64,000 nucleotides of DNA from Woronichinia naegeliana WA131 (GTDB lineage: Bacteria > Cyanobacteriota > Cyanobacteriia > Cyanobacteriales > Microcystaceae), in contig CP073041.1 of assembly GCA_025370055.1 (NCBI GenBank), positions 248,001 to 312,000 of the forward strand. Direction: 5' to 3'. The translations under genes and the position numbers were made by a program. The notes beneath the pieces were generated by a model. It worked only from the letters and a program-made list of their open reading frames with translations, was not told the origin of the DNA and searched no databases. Shown here piece after piece: positions 47,168 through 57,587 of the stretch (the first letter of the stretch is position 1; each line of letters opens with the position of its first letter).

Positions 47168-50100
47168 CTAAAAAGTAACCGCCTCATTTTGACATTGTTC
47201 TTGCTTGCGCTTTAGGATCTGAACAACCTGCTCATATTCTTGTTCAAGGCGATTGAAAAGCATCGCTATTTCGGTCAAATTTTTCTCTTGGAGACGAGAT
47301 TCTATCTCTTTACAGAGTTTGCCTAAATTGGTTGCGCCAATCCTAACACTAGCAGAACCGAGAGATTTTATCGCGTTTTCCAAACCGTCCCACTCTCCAG
47401 AGGAAATCACCTGAGCAATCACAATTAAATGCTGAGGCGACTCCTGTAAATAGGAAGAAATTAAGTTATGGATCACCTGATGCGCACGACTGCCAGCCAT
47501 TTGAGCTAAAACTTCTAAAGGCTTGGGATCAAATACGTTTAAGTTCTCAGAAAGATTAATCAATTCTGTCGCCGATTTTAGCGGGGTTGGGGAAACGCTA
47601 ACAGCAGTCCGTTCCGGGACAGATGTTGTGGGTAAGCTCGATGGCGGAGCCGTCTTTTCACTGCTTTCTGGAACTGACAAAGGCACGCACCGAGCCAAGG
47701 CCTGTTGAAGCAACTCAATATTAATGGGTTTAGAAAGATAATCATCCATACCGGCAGCCAAACAATTTTCCTTATCTCCTGGCATGGCCTCTGCGGTCAT
47801 GGCAATAATACGAGGACGAGGAAAAATGTCTTGATAGATATGATGGGTTGCGCTCAGACCATCCATATCAGGCATCCGCACATCCATGAGGACAACATCA
47901 TAGCTCTGATGGTGGAGTGCTTTCAAGGCTTCTAGCCCATTGCTAACGATATCGGCCTGATAGCCCAATTTACCGAGTAACAAACGAATCACAGCCTGAT
48001 TCACCGTCACATCCTCGGCGACCAAAATTTTAAGGGTGTGCATCGGAGCAGAAAATTCTCCCGGCATCGGTTTAGCTGGAGTCATTTTAATGGGTTTTTC
48101 CGAAACAATATGTAGTAAGTTTTTATACAACTCAGACTGCTGAATAGGCTTATTTAAGACTCTTATATAATGTAGGTTTTCAATTTCCTCAAAATCATTA
48201 AAATTGGTAATTAAATTAATAATTAAGATAGGTAAATTATGGTAGCCAGATTGTTGCCGAATTTGGCGAATGAGATCTAGAAAATTATGTTGAGAAGATC
48301 CAATGTCTAAAATAGCAATATCAAAATGCACCCCCTGTTGAAACCATTCTAGGGCCTTTTCCCATGAGTCAACGGCGCAGGTAAAGATCCCCCAGGATTG
48401 TGTTTGCTGGGTAAGAATTTTTTGATTCGTGAGGTTATCGTTAATAATCAGTAAACGTTTACCCATTAATTCCTGTATGGATTGGGTAATATTCAAATTT
48501 GCCTTGGATTTTATGGCTTCAACAATAATGGTAAAGTAGAAAGTTGAGCCATAATTTTCTTCACTATGTACCCAAATCTTTCCCCCCATTAATTCGCAAA
48601 GACGTTTACTGATCACTAATCCTAAGCCGGTTCCTCCATATTTGCGGGTGGTGGAAGAATCAATCTGACTGAAGGATTTGAATAAACGTTCTAGGCGATC
48701 GCGGGGAATACCAATCCCTGTATCTTTGACCGCAAAGCGAATTTCATACTGAGACAATGATGGTTGAGTTTGATCTAGGTTTTCCTTCTCAGCACTATCA
48801 GGAGAAGAGAGCAAGGTTGAATTGACATAAACAACCACTTCCCCTTTCTGAGTAAACTTAAGAGCATTACCCACTAAATTCGTTAAAATCTGACGCAGAC
48901 GGGTAATATCTCCCACAATTGAAATAGGGGTTTGGGATTCAATAAGATAGCCTAATTCCACTGGCTTGTCCGCAGATTGAGACACAAATAGTCTTAAAAC
49001 ATCTTCGATACATTGTCTCAGGTCAAAAGAATGTTGTTCTAACTCTAATTTGCCCGACTCAATTTTAGAAAAATCCAGAATGTTATTAATCATCATCAGA
49101 AGCGTGTCGCCACTGTTCCGGATCAAGTGGACAAATTCTTGCTGTTGAGAACTAAGAGGCGTGTCTAACAACAATCGCGTCATACCGGTTACAGCATTAA
49201 GAGGAGTTCGCATTTCATGACCAATCATCGCCAGAAATTCATTTTTTTCCTGTTGCATCTTCTCCAGATAAGGGGAAAGCAGGGCTGGATCAGGAACAGT
49301 CGGCACAAAGAAAGAGGTATTTTGTTGAGCAGTGAGTAACGATTCAAGAACTTGTATTAAATAAAATAAAGCTTCTTGTTGGGCATTGGCCAGGGCAACG
49401 GGAGAATGGTAATGTCCCGGTAAAGTTTGTAGTTGATTGATCAGTTTTCCAAGGGAGGGCTGCAAGGCATCCAATAGCTGTGTCGGCGAGGAAAACTCAT
49501 CCACATCAGCAGAGACAAGGGCGGAAACGGTATTTGGGAGTGCGGGCGAAGGCAAGACTTCTACTTTTTTGATGGGGGTTTCTAGTTCTGCTTGAACAAC
49601 TTGTTTAAAATAATAGCTGTAGAGCAAAACCAACAAAATATCAACGATTAAGCATAGCAAGAGAACTTTCAATCCATAGGCAAAAGACTCCATGACCATT
49701 TGGGTGCGAGAATAACCAATGGTCAGAACGCCGAGAAACTTGCCGGCGGTCAGAATCGGTCTCCTCAGTTTGATGATATTTCCTCGCTCTTCCAAATCCT
49801 GGATAATGTTGGCAATTTGCTTATGTTTTTTCTGGGCATTAGTACGTAGATTTAGTAGGGTCGGATCATTTAATTGGAGAAAACTGGCGACCATAATCTC
49901 TTGGTCATCACTAACCACTCCATATAAAGGGGAAGGACTATTTACGGTGGGAGCAACCAGATAATCTAAATTGGCATCACTAATTTTGAGATGGGGGGGA
50001 ATAGCGGTTTGTCCTAAAAAACGGGTGAGCAATTCTAGACGATCATCTAATCCATTTACTCGGCTGTGATAATGTGACAAACTCAGAATGCCAGCCACTA

Positions 50101-50197
50101 AAACTTGACCGCTCACCATAAATAAGCTGACAAGTCTCAAAAAATTTGTCATTTTTTTGGGGCTAGTTTTTTGAGATAGCAGAAAACGATTGGCCAT
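47168..50197 (-). CDS. Hybrid histidine kinase: sensor-HisKA-HATPase-REC-REC-Hpt-like
   Basis: 1009 residues. An N-terminal helix (about 20-45), an extracytoplasmic sensor region to ~165, a second helix (VLLLCLIVDILLVLLYSYYF), then HisKA with phospho-His near 327 (AMIGHEMRTPLNAV), HATPase_c (NALKFTQKGE, DTGIGIPRDRL, GGTGLGLVIS), a first REC with partly degenerate acid pair (LLIINDN) but phospho-Asp in IAILDIG, and a second canonical REC (ILVAEDVTVNQ, VVLMDVRMPDMDG, KP). The C-terminal Hpt-like domain has Lys where the phospho-His is expected (NAIKSLGSASV). Signal unknown. Confidence 0.93.
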   Translation of the reverse strand: MANRFLLSQKTSPKKMTNFLRLVSLFMVSGQVLVAGILSLSHYHSRVNGLDDRLELLTRFLGQTAIPPHLKISDANLDYLVAPTVNSPSPLYGVVSDDQEIMVASFLQLNDPTLLNLRTNAQKKHKQIANIIQDLEERGNIIKLRRPILTAGKFLGVLTIGYSRTQMVMESFAYGLKVLLLCLIVDILLVLLYSYYFKQVVQAELETPIKKVEVLPSPALPNTVSALVSADVDEFSSPTQLLDALQPSLGKLINQLQTLPGHYHSPVALANAQQEALFYLIQVLESLLTAQQNTSFFVPTVPDPALLSPYLEKMQQEKNEFLAMIGHEMRTPLNAVTGMTRLLLDTPLSSQQQEFVHLIRNSGDTLLMMINNILDFSKIESGKLELEQHSFDLRQCIEDVLRLFVSQSADKPVELGYLIESQTPISIVGDITRLRQILTNLVGNALKFTQKGEVVVYVNSTLLSSPDSAEKENLDQTQPSLSQYEIRFAVKDTGIGIPRDRLERLFKSFSQIDSSTTRKYGGTGLGLVISKRLCELMGGKIWVHSEENYGSTFYFTIIVEAIKSKANLNITQSIQELMGKRLLIINDNLTNQKILTQQTQSWGIFTCAVDSWEKALEWFQQGVHFDIAILDIGSSQHNFLDLIRQIRQQSGYHNLPILIINLITNFNDFEEIENLHYIRVLNKPIQQSELYKNLLHIVSEKPIKMTPAKPMPGEFSAPMHTLKILVAEDVTVNQAVIRLLLGKLGYQADIVSNGLEALKALHHQSYDVVLMDVRMPDMDGLSATHHIYQDIFPRPRIIAMTAEAMPGDKENCLAAGMDDYLSKPINIELLQQALARCVPLSVPESSEKTAPPSSLPTTSVPERTAVSVSPTPLKSATELINLSENLNVFDPKPLEVLAQMAGSRAHQVIHNLISSYLQESPQHLIVIAQVISSGEWDGLENAIKSLGSASVRIGATNLGKLCKEIESRLQEKNLTEIAMLFNRLEQEYEQVVQILKRKQEQCQNEAVTF

Positions 50198-50569
50198 ACC
50201 GAGAGAGTACTTAAAGGTGATGGTTGATCATATAAATTAAAACATAGAAACATAAAATTATTCTTGTCTATAACAATTACAATCGACTTACCTCTCTATT
50301 GACTCCTGGCAGAAATTAGGTTCTATTGTTGACCTTTTCTTCTAATACACAATGCAGTGCAAAAAGCGTTATATTCGCTTGAATAATCACTAAGCTCATA
50401 AGTACTATGGCAATTATAATGGTACATTGTCGCTATTTGCTAGGTTGATGTAGCGATCGCCTAAAATCGGCTAAAATCCGATCACGCTTCCAAATCACTA
50501 ACATTAGCATAACAATATGCTCAAACGTAATTTTGCGATCTATTACTATATTAGGTAGGGCAATATTTT
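50198..50569. other. Gene-free stretch upstream of NACHT gene
   Basis: About 370 bp, AT-rich, with one HIP1 octamer at about 50454. It must hold the divergent promoters of the histidine kinase and the NACHT gene; no clear gene, terminator or operator was recognised. Confidence 0.5.
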
Positions 50570-50592
50570 ATGTCTAGACGTTCCTTTCGAGC

Positions 50593-51981
50593 GGGTGCGA
50601 CTTTTAGTTGATGAAGGAAAAGAAAAGTGTTAACATGAGATGAAAAGTGACAAAGAGGAAACAATGATGACAGCAAAACTAATTAATGTAGAGGGTTCAA
50701 AGATAAAAATAGAACTAACATTAGAACTCAGTCGTTCAATGTTGGATACAGAAATAAATATTCAAAAAGGCTTAAACGAAGTAGGTTGCATCGCCAGCAA
50801 AGAAGCCTTGAAATATTTAGATACAGATGGTTCACCCTTAAAAATCGGTGAAGAAATCTGGAAGAGTAAGGGAGAGCAACCGAAAGAATATCAAACACCT
50901 TATGGTGAGGTTATAGTGAATCGTCATGTATATCAGCGTTCAGTAGGAGGAAAAACGTATTGCCCCTTAGAAAGAGAAGCAAGGATAATCATAACATCAA
51001 CGCCATTATTGGCAAAACAGGTATCCTCAAAAATGTCAGGGATGGCAGGCAAAGAGGTGAAAAATGATTTATTAGAAAATCATGGTAGAAAAGTAGCGCT
51101 ATCCTATATCCAAAGATTGAGTGAAGCAGTAGGAAGTGTGGTACAGGCAAAAGAAGAAGCGTGGAGTTATGCCCCGCCCAAGGAGGATAGCCAAATTGCA
51201 ACAGTGGGAATAGGATTAGATGGAACCTGTATGCTGATGTGTGAGGATGGCTACCGTGAAGCAATGGTGGGAACCGTTTCCCTATACGATAGTGAGGGAG
51301 AACGTCAACATACAATCTATCTAGGTGCGGCACCAGAGTATGGAAAAAAGAGTTTTCTAGAAAGATTAGAAAGAGAAATTGAGCGAGCGAAAAAACGTTA
51401 TCCAGAGGCAACATTGGTCGGGATAGCAGACGGGGCAGAATCAAATTGGAAGTTTTTAGAAAAGCAAACGGAAGAACAGATATTAGATTTCTATCATGCC
51501 TCTGGTTACTTAGGTGCCTTGGCAGAAGCGTTGCATCCGAATACAGTGTCAAAACAAAAAGAATGGTTGACTGAAAATTGTCGAGAACTCAAGCATGAAA
51601 AAGGAAAAGCAGGAGAACTGCTAAATCTGATGAAAGAAGTCAAAGAAGAAAAAAGTCATTCTAAGAATCTTACCGAGAAACTACAAGCGGCGATTACTTA
51701 TTACGAGAATCATCAGCATCAAATGGATTATGCTGAATACTTAGAGAAAAAGTATCCGATTGGTTCAGGTGTTACGGAAGCAGCTTGTAAGACGTTGGTC
51801 AAACAACGATTATGTTGTTCAGGGATGCGATGGAAGGAAAAAGGAGCAGGAATTATTTTGAGCCTACGAGCTTTGGTATTGACCAAGGAACGATGGAGTC
51901 AATTTTGGGCAAAACTTGATCAATATGGGTTCCCTGTAGAACCCTGATTACAACAGCTTTTATCAACTAAAGGTCGCACCC
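50593..51981 (+). mobile_element. ISKra4-type element, intact (1389 bp)
   Basis: Ends GGGTGCGACTTTTAGTTGAT and ATCAACTAAAGGTCGCACCC with 8-bp duplication TTTCGAGC at 50585-50592 and 51982-51989. It is one base shorter than elements 1-3 in the nest, because it lacks the frameshift allele. Confidence 0.94.
50640..51947 (+). CDS. ISKra4-family transposase, intact
   Basis: 435 residues; a start at the ATG at 50664, preceded by AGAGGAAAC, is equally plausible. The catalytic core reads VGIGLDGTCMLMCEDGYREA (first Asp), ATLVGIADGAESNWKFLE (second Asp) and KYPIGSGVTEAACKTLVKQR (Glu). The junction region YQRSVGGKTYCPLEREARII is continuous here, whereas three other copies are shifted at this spot. It could supply transposase to them. 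Confidence 0.92.
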   Translation: MKSDKEETMMTAKLINVEGSKIKIELTLELSRSMLDTEINIQKGLNEVGCIASKEALKYLDTDGSPLKIGEEIWKSKGEQPKEYQTPYGEVIVNRHVYQRSVGGKTYCPLEREARIIITSTPLLAKQVSSKMSGMAGKEVKNDLLENHGRKVALSYIQRLSEAVGSVVQAKEEAWSYAPPKEDSQIATVGIGLDGTCMLMCEDGYREAMVGTVSLYDSEGERQHTIYLGAAPEYGKKSFLERLEREIERAKKRYPEATLVGIADGAESNWKFLEKQTEEQILDFYHASGYLGALAEALHPNTVSKQKEWLTENCRELKHEKGKAGELLNLMKEVKEEKSHSKNLTEKLQAAITYYENHQHQMDYAEYLEKKYPIGSGVTEAACKTLVKQRLCCSGMRWKEKGAGIILSLRALVLTKERWSQFWAKLDQYGFPVEP

Positions 51982-54336
51982 TTTCGAGCTTCTACTAGTG
52001 GCATTGCTAGAGCCAAGAAAGCCTTCGATAGTAAGGGATGGACTCAGGAATATCTAGCGACTGAGGCCGGTCTCTCCAGTCGGCAATCGGTCTGGAAGTT
52101 TTTTACGGGGCGGCCCATTGAACGCTATATCTTTAAAGAAATTTGCTTCCGACTGGATATCGACTGGGAAGAAATTGTCGATTTACCTAAAATGGAGGCC
52201 GAACCTGAAATTGTTCAGACAGCGATCGCCTTAGATGCTCAATCTAGCCTTGAAGACTGGGTGAAATTTCTCCGTAGTCAACTCCATGACTTAATTCAGA
52301 CGACCTGTAATACGTTGCAATCCTCTTTTGATGTAACTCAGCCGGAATTGAGTGATATTTATACCGCGCTTTATATTTTGCCCCAACCTGCCCGTCAGCG
52401 GTGGCTAGAAGTTTCTGATTTGAAGGAGGCTCAAGCAACCACAGAACGCCTGAATCTTTCGCCCGATAATCCCCAAATGATTGCCGGGATTGACGTAATT
52501 GCTGAATATTCCAAGTTAATGCTCCTAGGTAAACCAGGGGCCGGCAAAACCACTTTTCTACAATATTTAGCCTTGCAATGTAATCAGGGTAATTACCGCG
52601 AGGATTTAGTTCCTTTTTTCATTCAACTGCGGAGTTTAATCACGGAGAATTCAGAGGAAGAAGAGTTTAATTTTAGCCATTATTTTAGCCAACTTTTTCT
52701 CCCCTATGGTATTCCCCAAGATAAAATCCTCTTACTCTTACAAGAAGGTCGTTTTCTTTTACTCTTAGATGGACTCGATGAAATTTCCCTACAAGAAAGT
52801 GAAAAATTATTAAAACAAATCGATAAGTTTGCTCAAGACTATTATAAAAACCAAATTATTATCACCTGTCGTAGTGCCTCTCAAAACTATCACTTTCGGG
52901 GTTTTAACTATGTGGAAATTGCCGATTTTAGTTATCCTCAAATTGAGATTTTTGCTCAAAAGTGGTTTATGGCAGTGAATTCTGATCCTAACCAGGGAGT
53001 CAAAAAAGCCGAGCAATTTTTAGAACAGCTTAATCGTCCTGAAAATCGTCCCATTCGAGAGCTTGGCATCACGCCCATTTTGCTCAATCTCATTTGTTCT
53101 GTCTTCCGAGAACGGGAAAGTTTTCCAACGAAACGCTCAAAACTCTATCAAGCGGGTCTAGATATCCTTCTACAACGCTGGGATCAGGCACGGGGCATTC
53201 AACGGGATCAGATCTATCGTCATCTGTCTTTGACGGATAAAATTAAGTTATTGTGTCAGATTGCGGCTACGACCTTTGAACAGGGAAACTATTTTTTTGA
53301 AACGCCGGATGTGCTGAGTTTAATTGAGGATTATTTGAGAAATTTATCCCAGAATTCATCCCCCACAACAACGGATCTGGAAACCCTTTGGCTCAATAGC
53401 GAGGCCGTTTTAAAGGCGATCGAATTACAGCATGGTCTTTTGGTAGAAAGGGCTAGAGATATCTATTCCTTTTCCCATCTAACATTTCAGGAATACCTCA
53501 CCGCCCGCAAAATTGTTGCGACTCCAGCAAAGCAACTTACCCTTGAACTGGAAAGGTTAGGTACTAGAATCTATGACAAAAATTGGCGAGAAGTCATTGC
53601 TTTAACGGTAAGTATGTTACCGAAAGCGAATTTTCTTTTGCAGCGAATGAAGATGATCCTTGATGACTCGGTTCAGCAAGATCCAGACTTAATTAACTGT
53701 TTAGAACAGATAGAAACGAAGGTCAAGGGATTAAAACTGGCCTATCAACCAGCGGCCATCAGGGCCTATTATTTTACCCTCTTTCTCTACCGAGATTTAA
53801 ACTTAGCGATCGCCTTGGATGTGAAATTTGGCAGTCAACAAACTCTCTCCAAAGAATTAGCCCTAGATTCGGCCCTCGCTAGAATTTATGGAGATGCGAC
53901 TAAGCTTCAGGAAAATCCCGATGCTAAGAAGTATTTGCATTTTTGTTTTGGACTGGACTTAGAACAAAAATTTTCGCTTGCTCCTGACTTTGCTCAGGCG
54001 TTTAAAACGCTCAAGGCAGATTTACCCAGTCTTGAACCATCCCCAACGGCTTGTACAGAAACTCCCTTGAGCATTGCAGATTGGTGGACAGAAAAAGGAT
54101 CGGATTGGTTAACAAAATTCTGGCAAATGCTGATCCAGTATCGTGGGATTGGACAATATTGGCGGGCTTCCTCTAATAAAATCCATCTTTGGTATCAGTA
54201 CTATCAAGGTAATCTCTTTTTAGTGGAATGTTTACACAGTGACTGTGCGGTTGATCCTGAAGTTCGTCAATCCTTGGAAGCCAATTTAATGACTGTCCCC
54301 CACTAGTTTTTGATAGTAATAGTAATATTAATTTTT

Positions 54337-54861
54337 ATGATTGATTACCGAACTGCTCAGGAATTCCTACCAGGCTTCCAACTTATTCAAGGTGAAAGAC
54401 GGGATAAACCACTCTTATTAAAATTTCTTCAGCAAACCTATCAGGAATTATTTCCTCAGCAACAGGACTTCAGCCATTTAATTCAAACGGTAGATCAATA
54501 TTTTTCCTCTCGTTCTCGTCTCTGGCTGGTGACCCTTCAATCTTCTCCTTTAGAACCTTTAGATGCGGATGCAGCGATCGCCGCTCTCTGGCTGGGAAAT
54601 GCGATCAATCAGGTGACAGGTAAACGCTATACCCACATTTTTATGCTTTATGTTTTGCCTCCCTATCGTCGTCAAGGGATTGCTAAAGCCTTATTAAAAA
54701 CTGCTCAACAATGGGCCCAACAACGAGGAGATCAACAAATTGGACTTCAAGTTTTTTCCCATAATCAAGCTGCCTTAAACTTGTATAAGCAAATGAATTT
54801 TCAGACCCAAGCAGTACTCCTTTTTAAACCGTTGTCTAGCCACCATCAAGCTGATGATTAG
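54337..54861 (+). CDS. GNAT-family N-acetyltransferase
   Basis: About 174 residues from the ATG at 54337; the TTG-initiated longer frame adds only hydrophobic residues. The acetyl-CoA site is in HIFMLYVLPPYRRQGIAKAL (motif A, R/Q-x2-G-x-A), with AALNLYKQMNFQ as motif B at the C-terminus. Substrate unknown. It lies 30 bp after the NACHT gene, and its stop overlaps the stop of the convergent gene by 4 bp. Confidence 0.88.
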   Translation: MIDYRTAQEFLPGFQLIQGERRDKPLLLKFLQQTYQELFPQQQDFSHLIQTVDQYFSSRSRLWLVTLQSSPLEPLDADAAIAALWLGNAINQVTGKRYTHIFMLYVLPPYRRQGIAKALLKTAQQWAQQRGDQQIGLQVFSHNQAALNLYKQMNFQTQAVLLFKPLSSHHQADD

Positions 54862-55922
54862 AATCCCCTGCCATCGTAGGGCGATAATGGCTCTTTGGCA
54901 AAATTGGTTAGGGGTTTCGTTAACCCCCAAATTTGAATAGAATCATTATATTGTTTGCCATTACTGACCTCTGCATTAGCATATAGTCCCCAGTGGGCCC
55001 GCAGTAAATGCAAGGTACTATTCTGCAATTGTCGTAAATTCCCACCATTAGCTCGAAAAATAGGTTGACCATCCATCCAAACCACCATGAGCGGTTGCTG
55101 ATAATCGACATAAACCGTAAATCGCACCCACTGACGCAAGGGCATATAAATGGGATACATAACACCATTGATGGTTTCCCAACCATTCCCATTTTTAAAC
55201 TGATTAAATTCACCTATATGGGCTAATTCTAAGCGACCTTGAGTCCCAACCATTGACATTGTTACAACTTGCCATTGAGGGTTATTTCCTAGTGTTAAGA
55301 AGTGCATCCAATCAGTGTTTTTCGCCTTGCTTCTGTCCCAGTCAACCCAAGTATAAAAACGGTTAACAACCGGAATAGGTCTTTGACTCACATAGTCAGG
55401 ATTGGCTACATCCAGATGAAGAACAGGATAGGCGCGGTGGTTTTGACCATCGGTTTCGGGTCCCGTAATTAAACCTTTGTAGAGATGGTTTCCTTGAATA
55501 GGTCGGATATTTTCTGTTTGCGCTTGCTTTTGATTTAAAATTGTCCAAAAGGATTGGCGATACCCTGTCGGTTTACCATTGCGCGAAAACATTCCTGTAT
55601 TGTAAGCCGGACTATCCCAGGTAAACCATTCCCCTGGAAACCCTTTTTCAAAACTAGAATACCAAATAGGAATAGCTTTTGGTAATTGAGCAAAAAGGTT
55701 ATTTTCTAAGATATTAGACTCTGTAAAGCTATTAATGAAATTAGGAATACAAAGAATAATGAAAACAATGCTGATAATTGCCCAAAAAATTCCCACTTGT
55801 TTCTTCCAAAATTTTGGGGAAAATAGAGAAGACCATCCCCATTGCGATTCTGGCTCTGAATGGAGCGATCGCCGAAAAGGTTTAGATGGTTTTGGGGAAG
55901 ACCGATAACGAGACATGGGCAA
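54858..55922 (-). CDS. Membrane-anchored jelly-roll-like protein, unknown
   Basis: 354 residues. A cytoplasmic basic/Ser/Pro-rich start (RYRSSPKPSKPFRRSLH), one transmembrane helix (IFWAIISIVFIILCIPNFI) and a large extracytoplasmic beta-rich domain rich in Trp/Tyr (GEWFTWDSPAYNTGMFSRNG, RFYTWVDWDRSKAKNTDWMH, RQWVRFTVYVDYQQPLMVVW). The layout resembles concanavalin-like polysaccharide lyase or lectin folds, but I cannot name catalytic residues. Possibly surface polysaccharide binding or cleavage. 13 bp from map on the same strand. Confidence 0.65.
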   Translation of the reverse strand: MPMSRYRSSPKPSKPFRRSLHSEPESQWGWSSLFSPKFWKKQVGIFWAIISIVFIILCIPNFINSFTESNILENNLFAQLPKAIPIWYSSFEKGFPGEWFTWDSPAYNTGMFSRNGKPTGYRQSFWTILNQKQAQTENIRPIQGNHLYKGLITGPETDGQNHRAYPVLHLDVANPDYVSQRPIPVVNRFYTWVDWDRSKAKNTDWMHFLTLGNNPQWQVVTMSMVGTQGRLELAHIGEFNQFKNGNGWETINGVMYPIYMPLRQWVRFTVYVDYQQPLMVVWMDGQPIFRANGGNLRQLQNSTLHLLRAHWGLYANAEVSNGKQYNDSIQIWGLTKPLTNFAKEPLSPYDGRGF

Positions 55923-55935
55923 TTATCGCGATTTG

Positions 55936-56817
55936 CTAGATTTTACTGCGATCCGTTAGAATTTCATAGCCCGTTGCGGTTACTAAAACCGTATGTTCAA
56001 ATTGGGCAGAAAGGGCATTATCGACAGTGACAACTGTCCAGCGATCGCGGAGGGTACGGGTAAATTTAGAACCAGCATTGACAATTGGTTCAATAGCCAG
56101 GGTCATGCCAGCTTTAAGTTGCACATTAGGTAATTGACGGGTTCGGAAATTAAAGACACAGGGATCTTCGTGTAAGTTGCGTCCCACACCATGGCCAGTA
56201 AACTCTTCCACCACACTGTAACCATATTTTTTCACACAGTCTTCGATCGCTCCCGCAATATCTAGGAGAAAATGGCCCGCCTTAACCTGTTCAATCCCTT
56301 GATACATGGCCTCCTCTGCCACCCGTACCAAGCGATCGGCTTTCTGAGAAACTTTACCAATGGGAATGGTGATGCAAGAATCTCCGTGAAAACCCTGAAA
56401 ATAGGCTCCTGTATCCACTTTTAAGAGATCGCCCGCCCGAATCACCTTTTTGCGACTGGGAATACCATGCACCACCTCCGAGTTAATACAGGTACAAATT
56501 GAGGCCGGAAAGCCGTGATAGCCTTTAAAACTGGGGGTCGCTCCTAACTCTCTAATGCGCTTTTCAGCATAGGCATCCAGTTCTCCTGTGGTCATGCCTG
56601 GTTTAGCCTGTTCTGCAATTTCCTTCAACACCGTTGCCACGATCGCTGCGGACTGTCGCATGATGACCAGTTCCTGAGGCGTTTTAAGTTCGGCCCCTCG
56701 TTGCTTTTTCCTGTGTTTGGAGGCTTTTGCTGACTTCGCGTTTGAAGGTGAGGAGGTCGTTTTGGCTGGCAGATCCTGGGTTTTGGACGACGAGAAAAGG
56801 TTGGAAAGAATGTTCAT
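55936..56817 (-). CDS. map: Methionine aminopeptidase type I with N-terminal extension
   Basis: 293 residues. After a ~45-residue basic, Ser/Lys-rich extension ([20 protein letters not shown]) comes the pita-bread fold: His in [19 protein letters not shown], metal ligands in [17 protein letters not shown] (two Asp), [11 protein letters not shown] (His), AIEPIV (Glu) and QFEHTVLV (Glu). It removes the initiator Met from nascent proteins. The extension could bind ribosomes or a partner; this is inference. Confidence 0.95.
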   Translation of the reverse strand: MNILSNLFSSSKTQDLPAKTTSSPSNAKSAKASKHRKKQRGAELKTPQELVIMRQSAAIVATVLKEIAEQAKPGMTTGELDAYAEKRIRELGATPSFKGYHGFPASICTCINSEVVHGIPSRKKVIRAGDLLKVDTGAYFQGFHGDSCITIPIGKVSQKADRLVRVAEEAMYQGIEQVKAGHFLLDIAGAIEDCVKKYGYSVVEEFTGHGVGRNLHEDPCVFNFRTRQLPNVQLKAGMTLAIEPIVNAGSKFTRTLRDRWTVVTVDNALSAQFEHTVLVTATGYEILTDRSKI

Positions 56818-57108
56818 GGGCGATCGCTAGACAAAGTACTAAAATTTAAAACCACTGATCTTAAAATAACTTAAATTTTGACCCTTGTATCGATGGGTGT
56901 CCTCGTCAAAAACCTCACGCCCTAGACTGGTGCGAACAGATAAACTCCGTTAAAAAGCTGAAGAAAACTTTAGGTTTAGTCTAAAAAAGGCACTAGATCA
57001 AGGATAATGTAAAAAAGGATACTAAACTTGTAGCAAAATCCTATTCTCGATTGTGACTCTCGACTACTCCATTTAGTTCACTATCCCTAGGATTGGGAAA
57101 TTAAATTT

Positions 57109-57351
57109 ATGTTCATCACCGCCGCCGAAAAGCCATTCCAATTAAAATATTCCATTAGTGATATTCGAGAAGAAGCTCGGCAACTGGTTTGCAAAGGCTT
57201 ACTTCACCGCCAACAACCGATCTATACGCTGTGTCAGTACATTCCCGCACGAGAATGGCCTGCGGTAGAATGCGAATTGGAACGCCACGACTATCTCCTC
57301 CGCGATCACCTGATTGACCTATTGGCCAAAGAAGTTTGGTTAACTGACTAG
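57109..57351 (+). CDS. DUF4327 protein (cyanobacterial)
   Basis: 80 residues matching the DUF4327 family: KYSISDIREEARQLVCKGLL, RQQPIYTLCQYIPAREW and RHDYLLRDHLIDLLAKE. Found almost only in cyanobacteria; function unknown. Small, soluble, helical. 56818-57108 upstream holds no gene. Confidence 0.9.
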   Translation: MFITAAEKPFQLKYSISDIREEARQLVCKGLLHRQQPIYTLCQYIPAREWPAVECELERHDYLLRDHLIDLLAKEVWLTD

Positions 57352-57587
57352 ATTTTTCTCCTATTTTCTAGCTCTCCTCGGCCCCAACGGCCCAATCTTG
57401 TTCAGGGTTTTCTCTAGTTGGCACTTTCCCCCCTGGTCTGTTAAGATTTGTAGGAATTTATTGCTAATTTCCCGCTTTCTCGTGCCTTTGTAGCGATGGA
57501 TGCTGTGGCCAAGCAGGGAACCTAGTATTAAAATAACTTATCTAAAACCAAGTAACAATTCTATAGTTTGGGGTGTGAGAAAAATTT

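Larger units (their letters stand above)
50570..54306 (+). pseudogene. NACHT NTPase (STAND defence type), split by ISKra4-type element
   Basis: Original start at 50570 (MSRRSFR); the element at 50593-51981 with duplication TTTCGAGC interrupts codon 8. Joining 50570-50592 to 51990-54306 gives 2340 nt, 779 residues. The N-terminal ~65 residues are an HTH-like domain (GWTQEYLATEAGLSSRQSVW, EICFRLDIDWEEI). The NACHT domain has Walker A LLGKPGAGKTTFLQYL (near residue 185), Walker B FLLLLDGLDEIS and YSFSHLTFQEYLTARKI near 490. The C-terminal ~250 residues are helical. Such proteins often defend against phage. An internal ATG at 52192 could still yield most of it. Confidence 0.88.
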
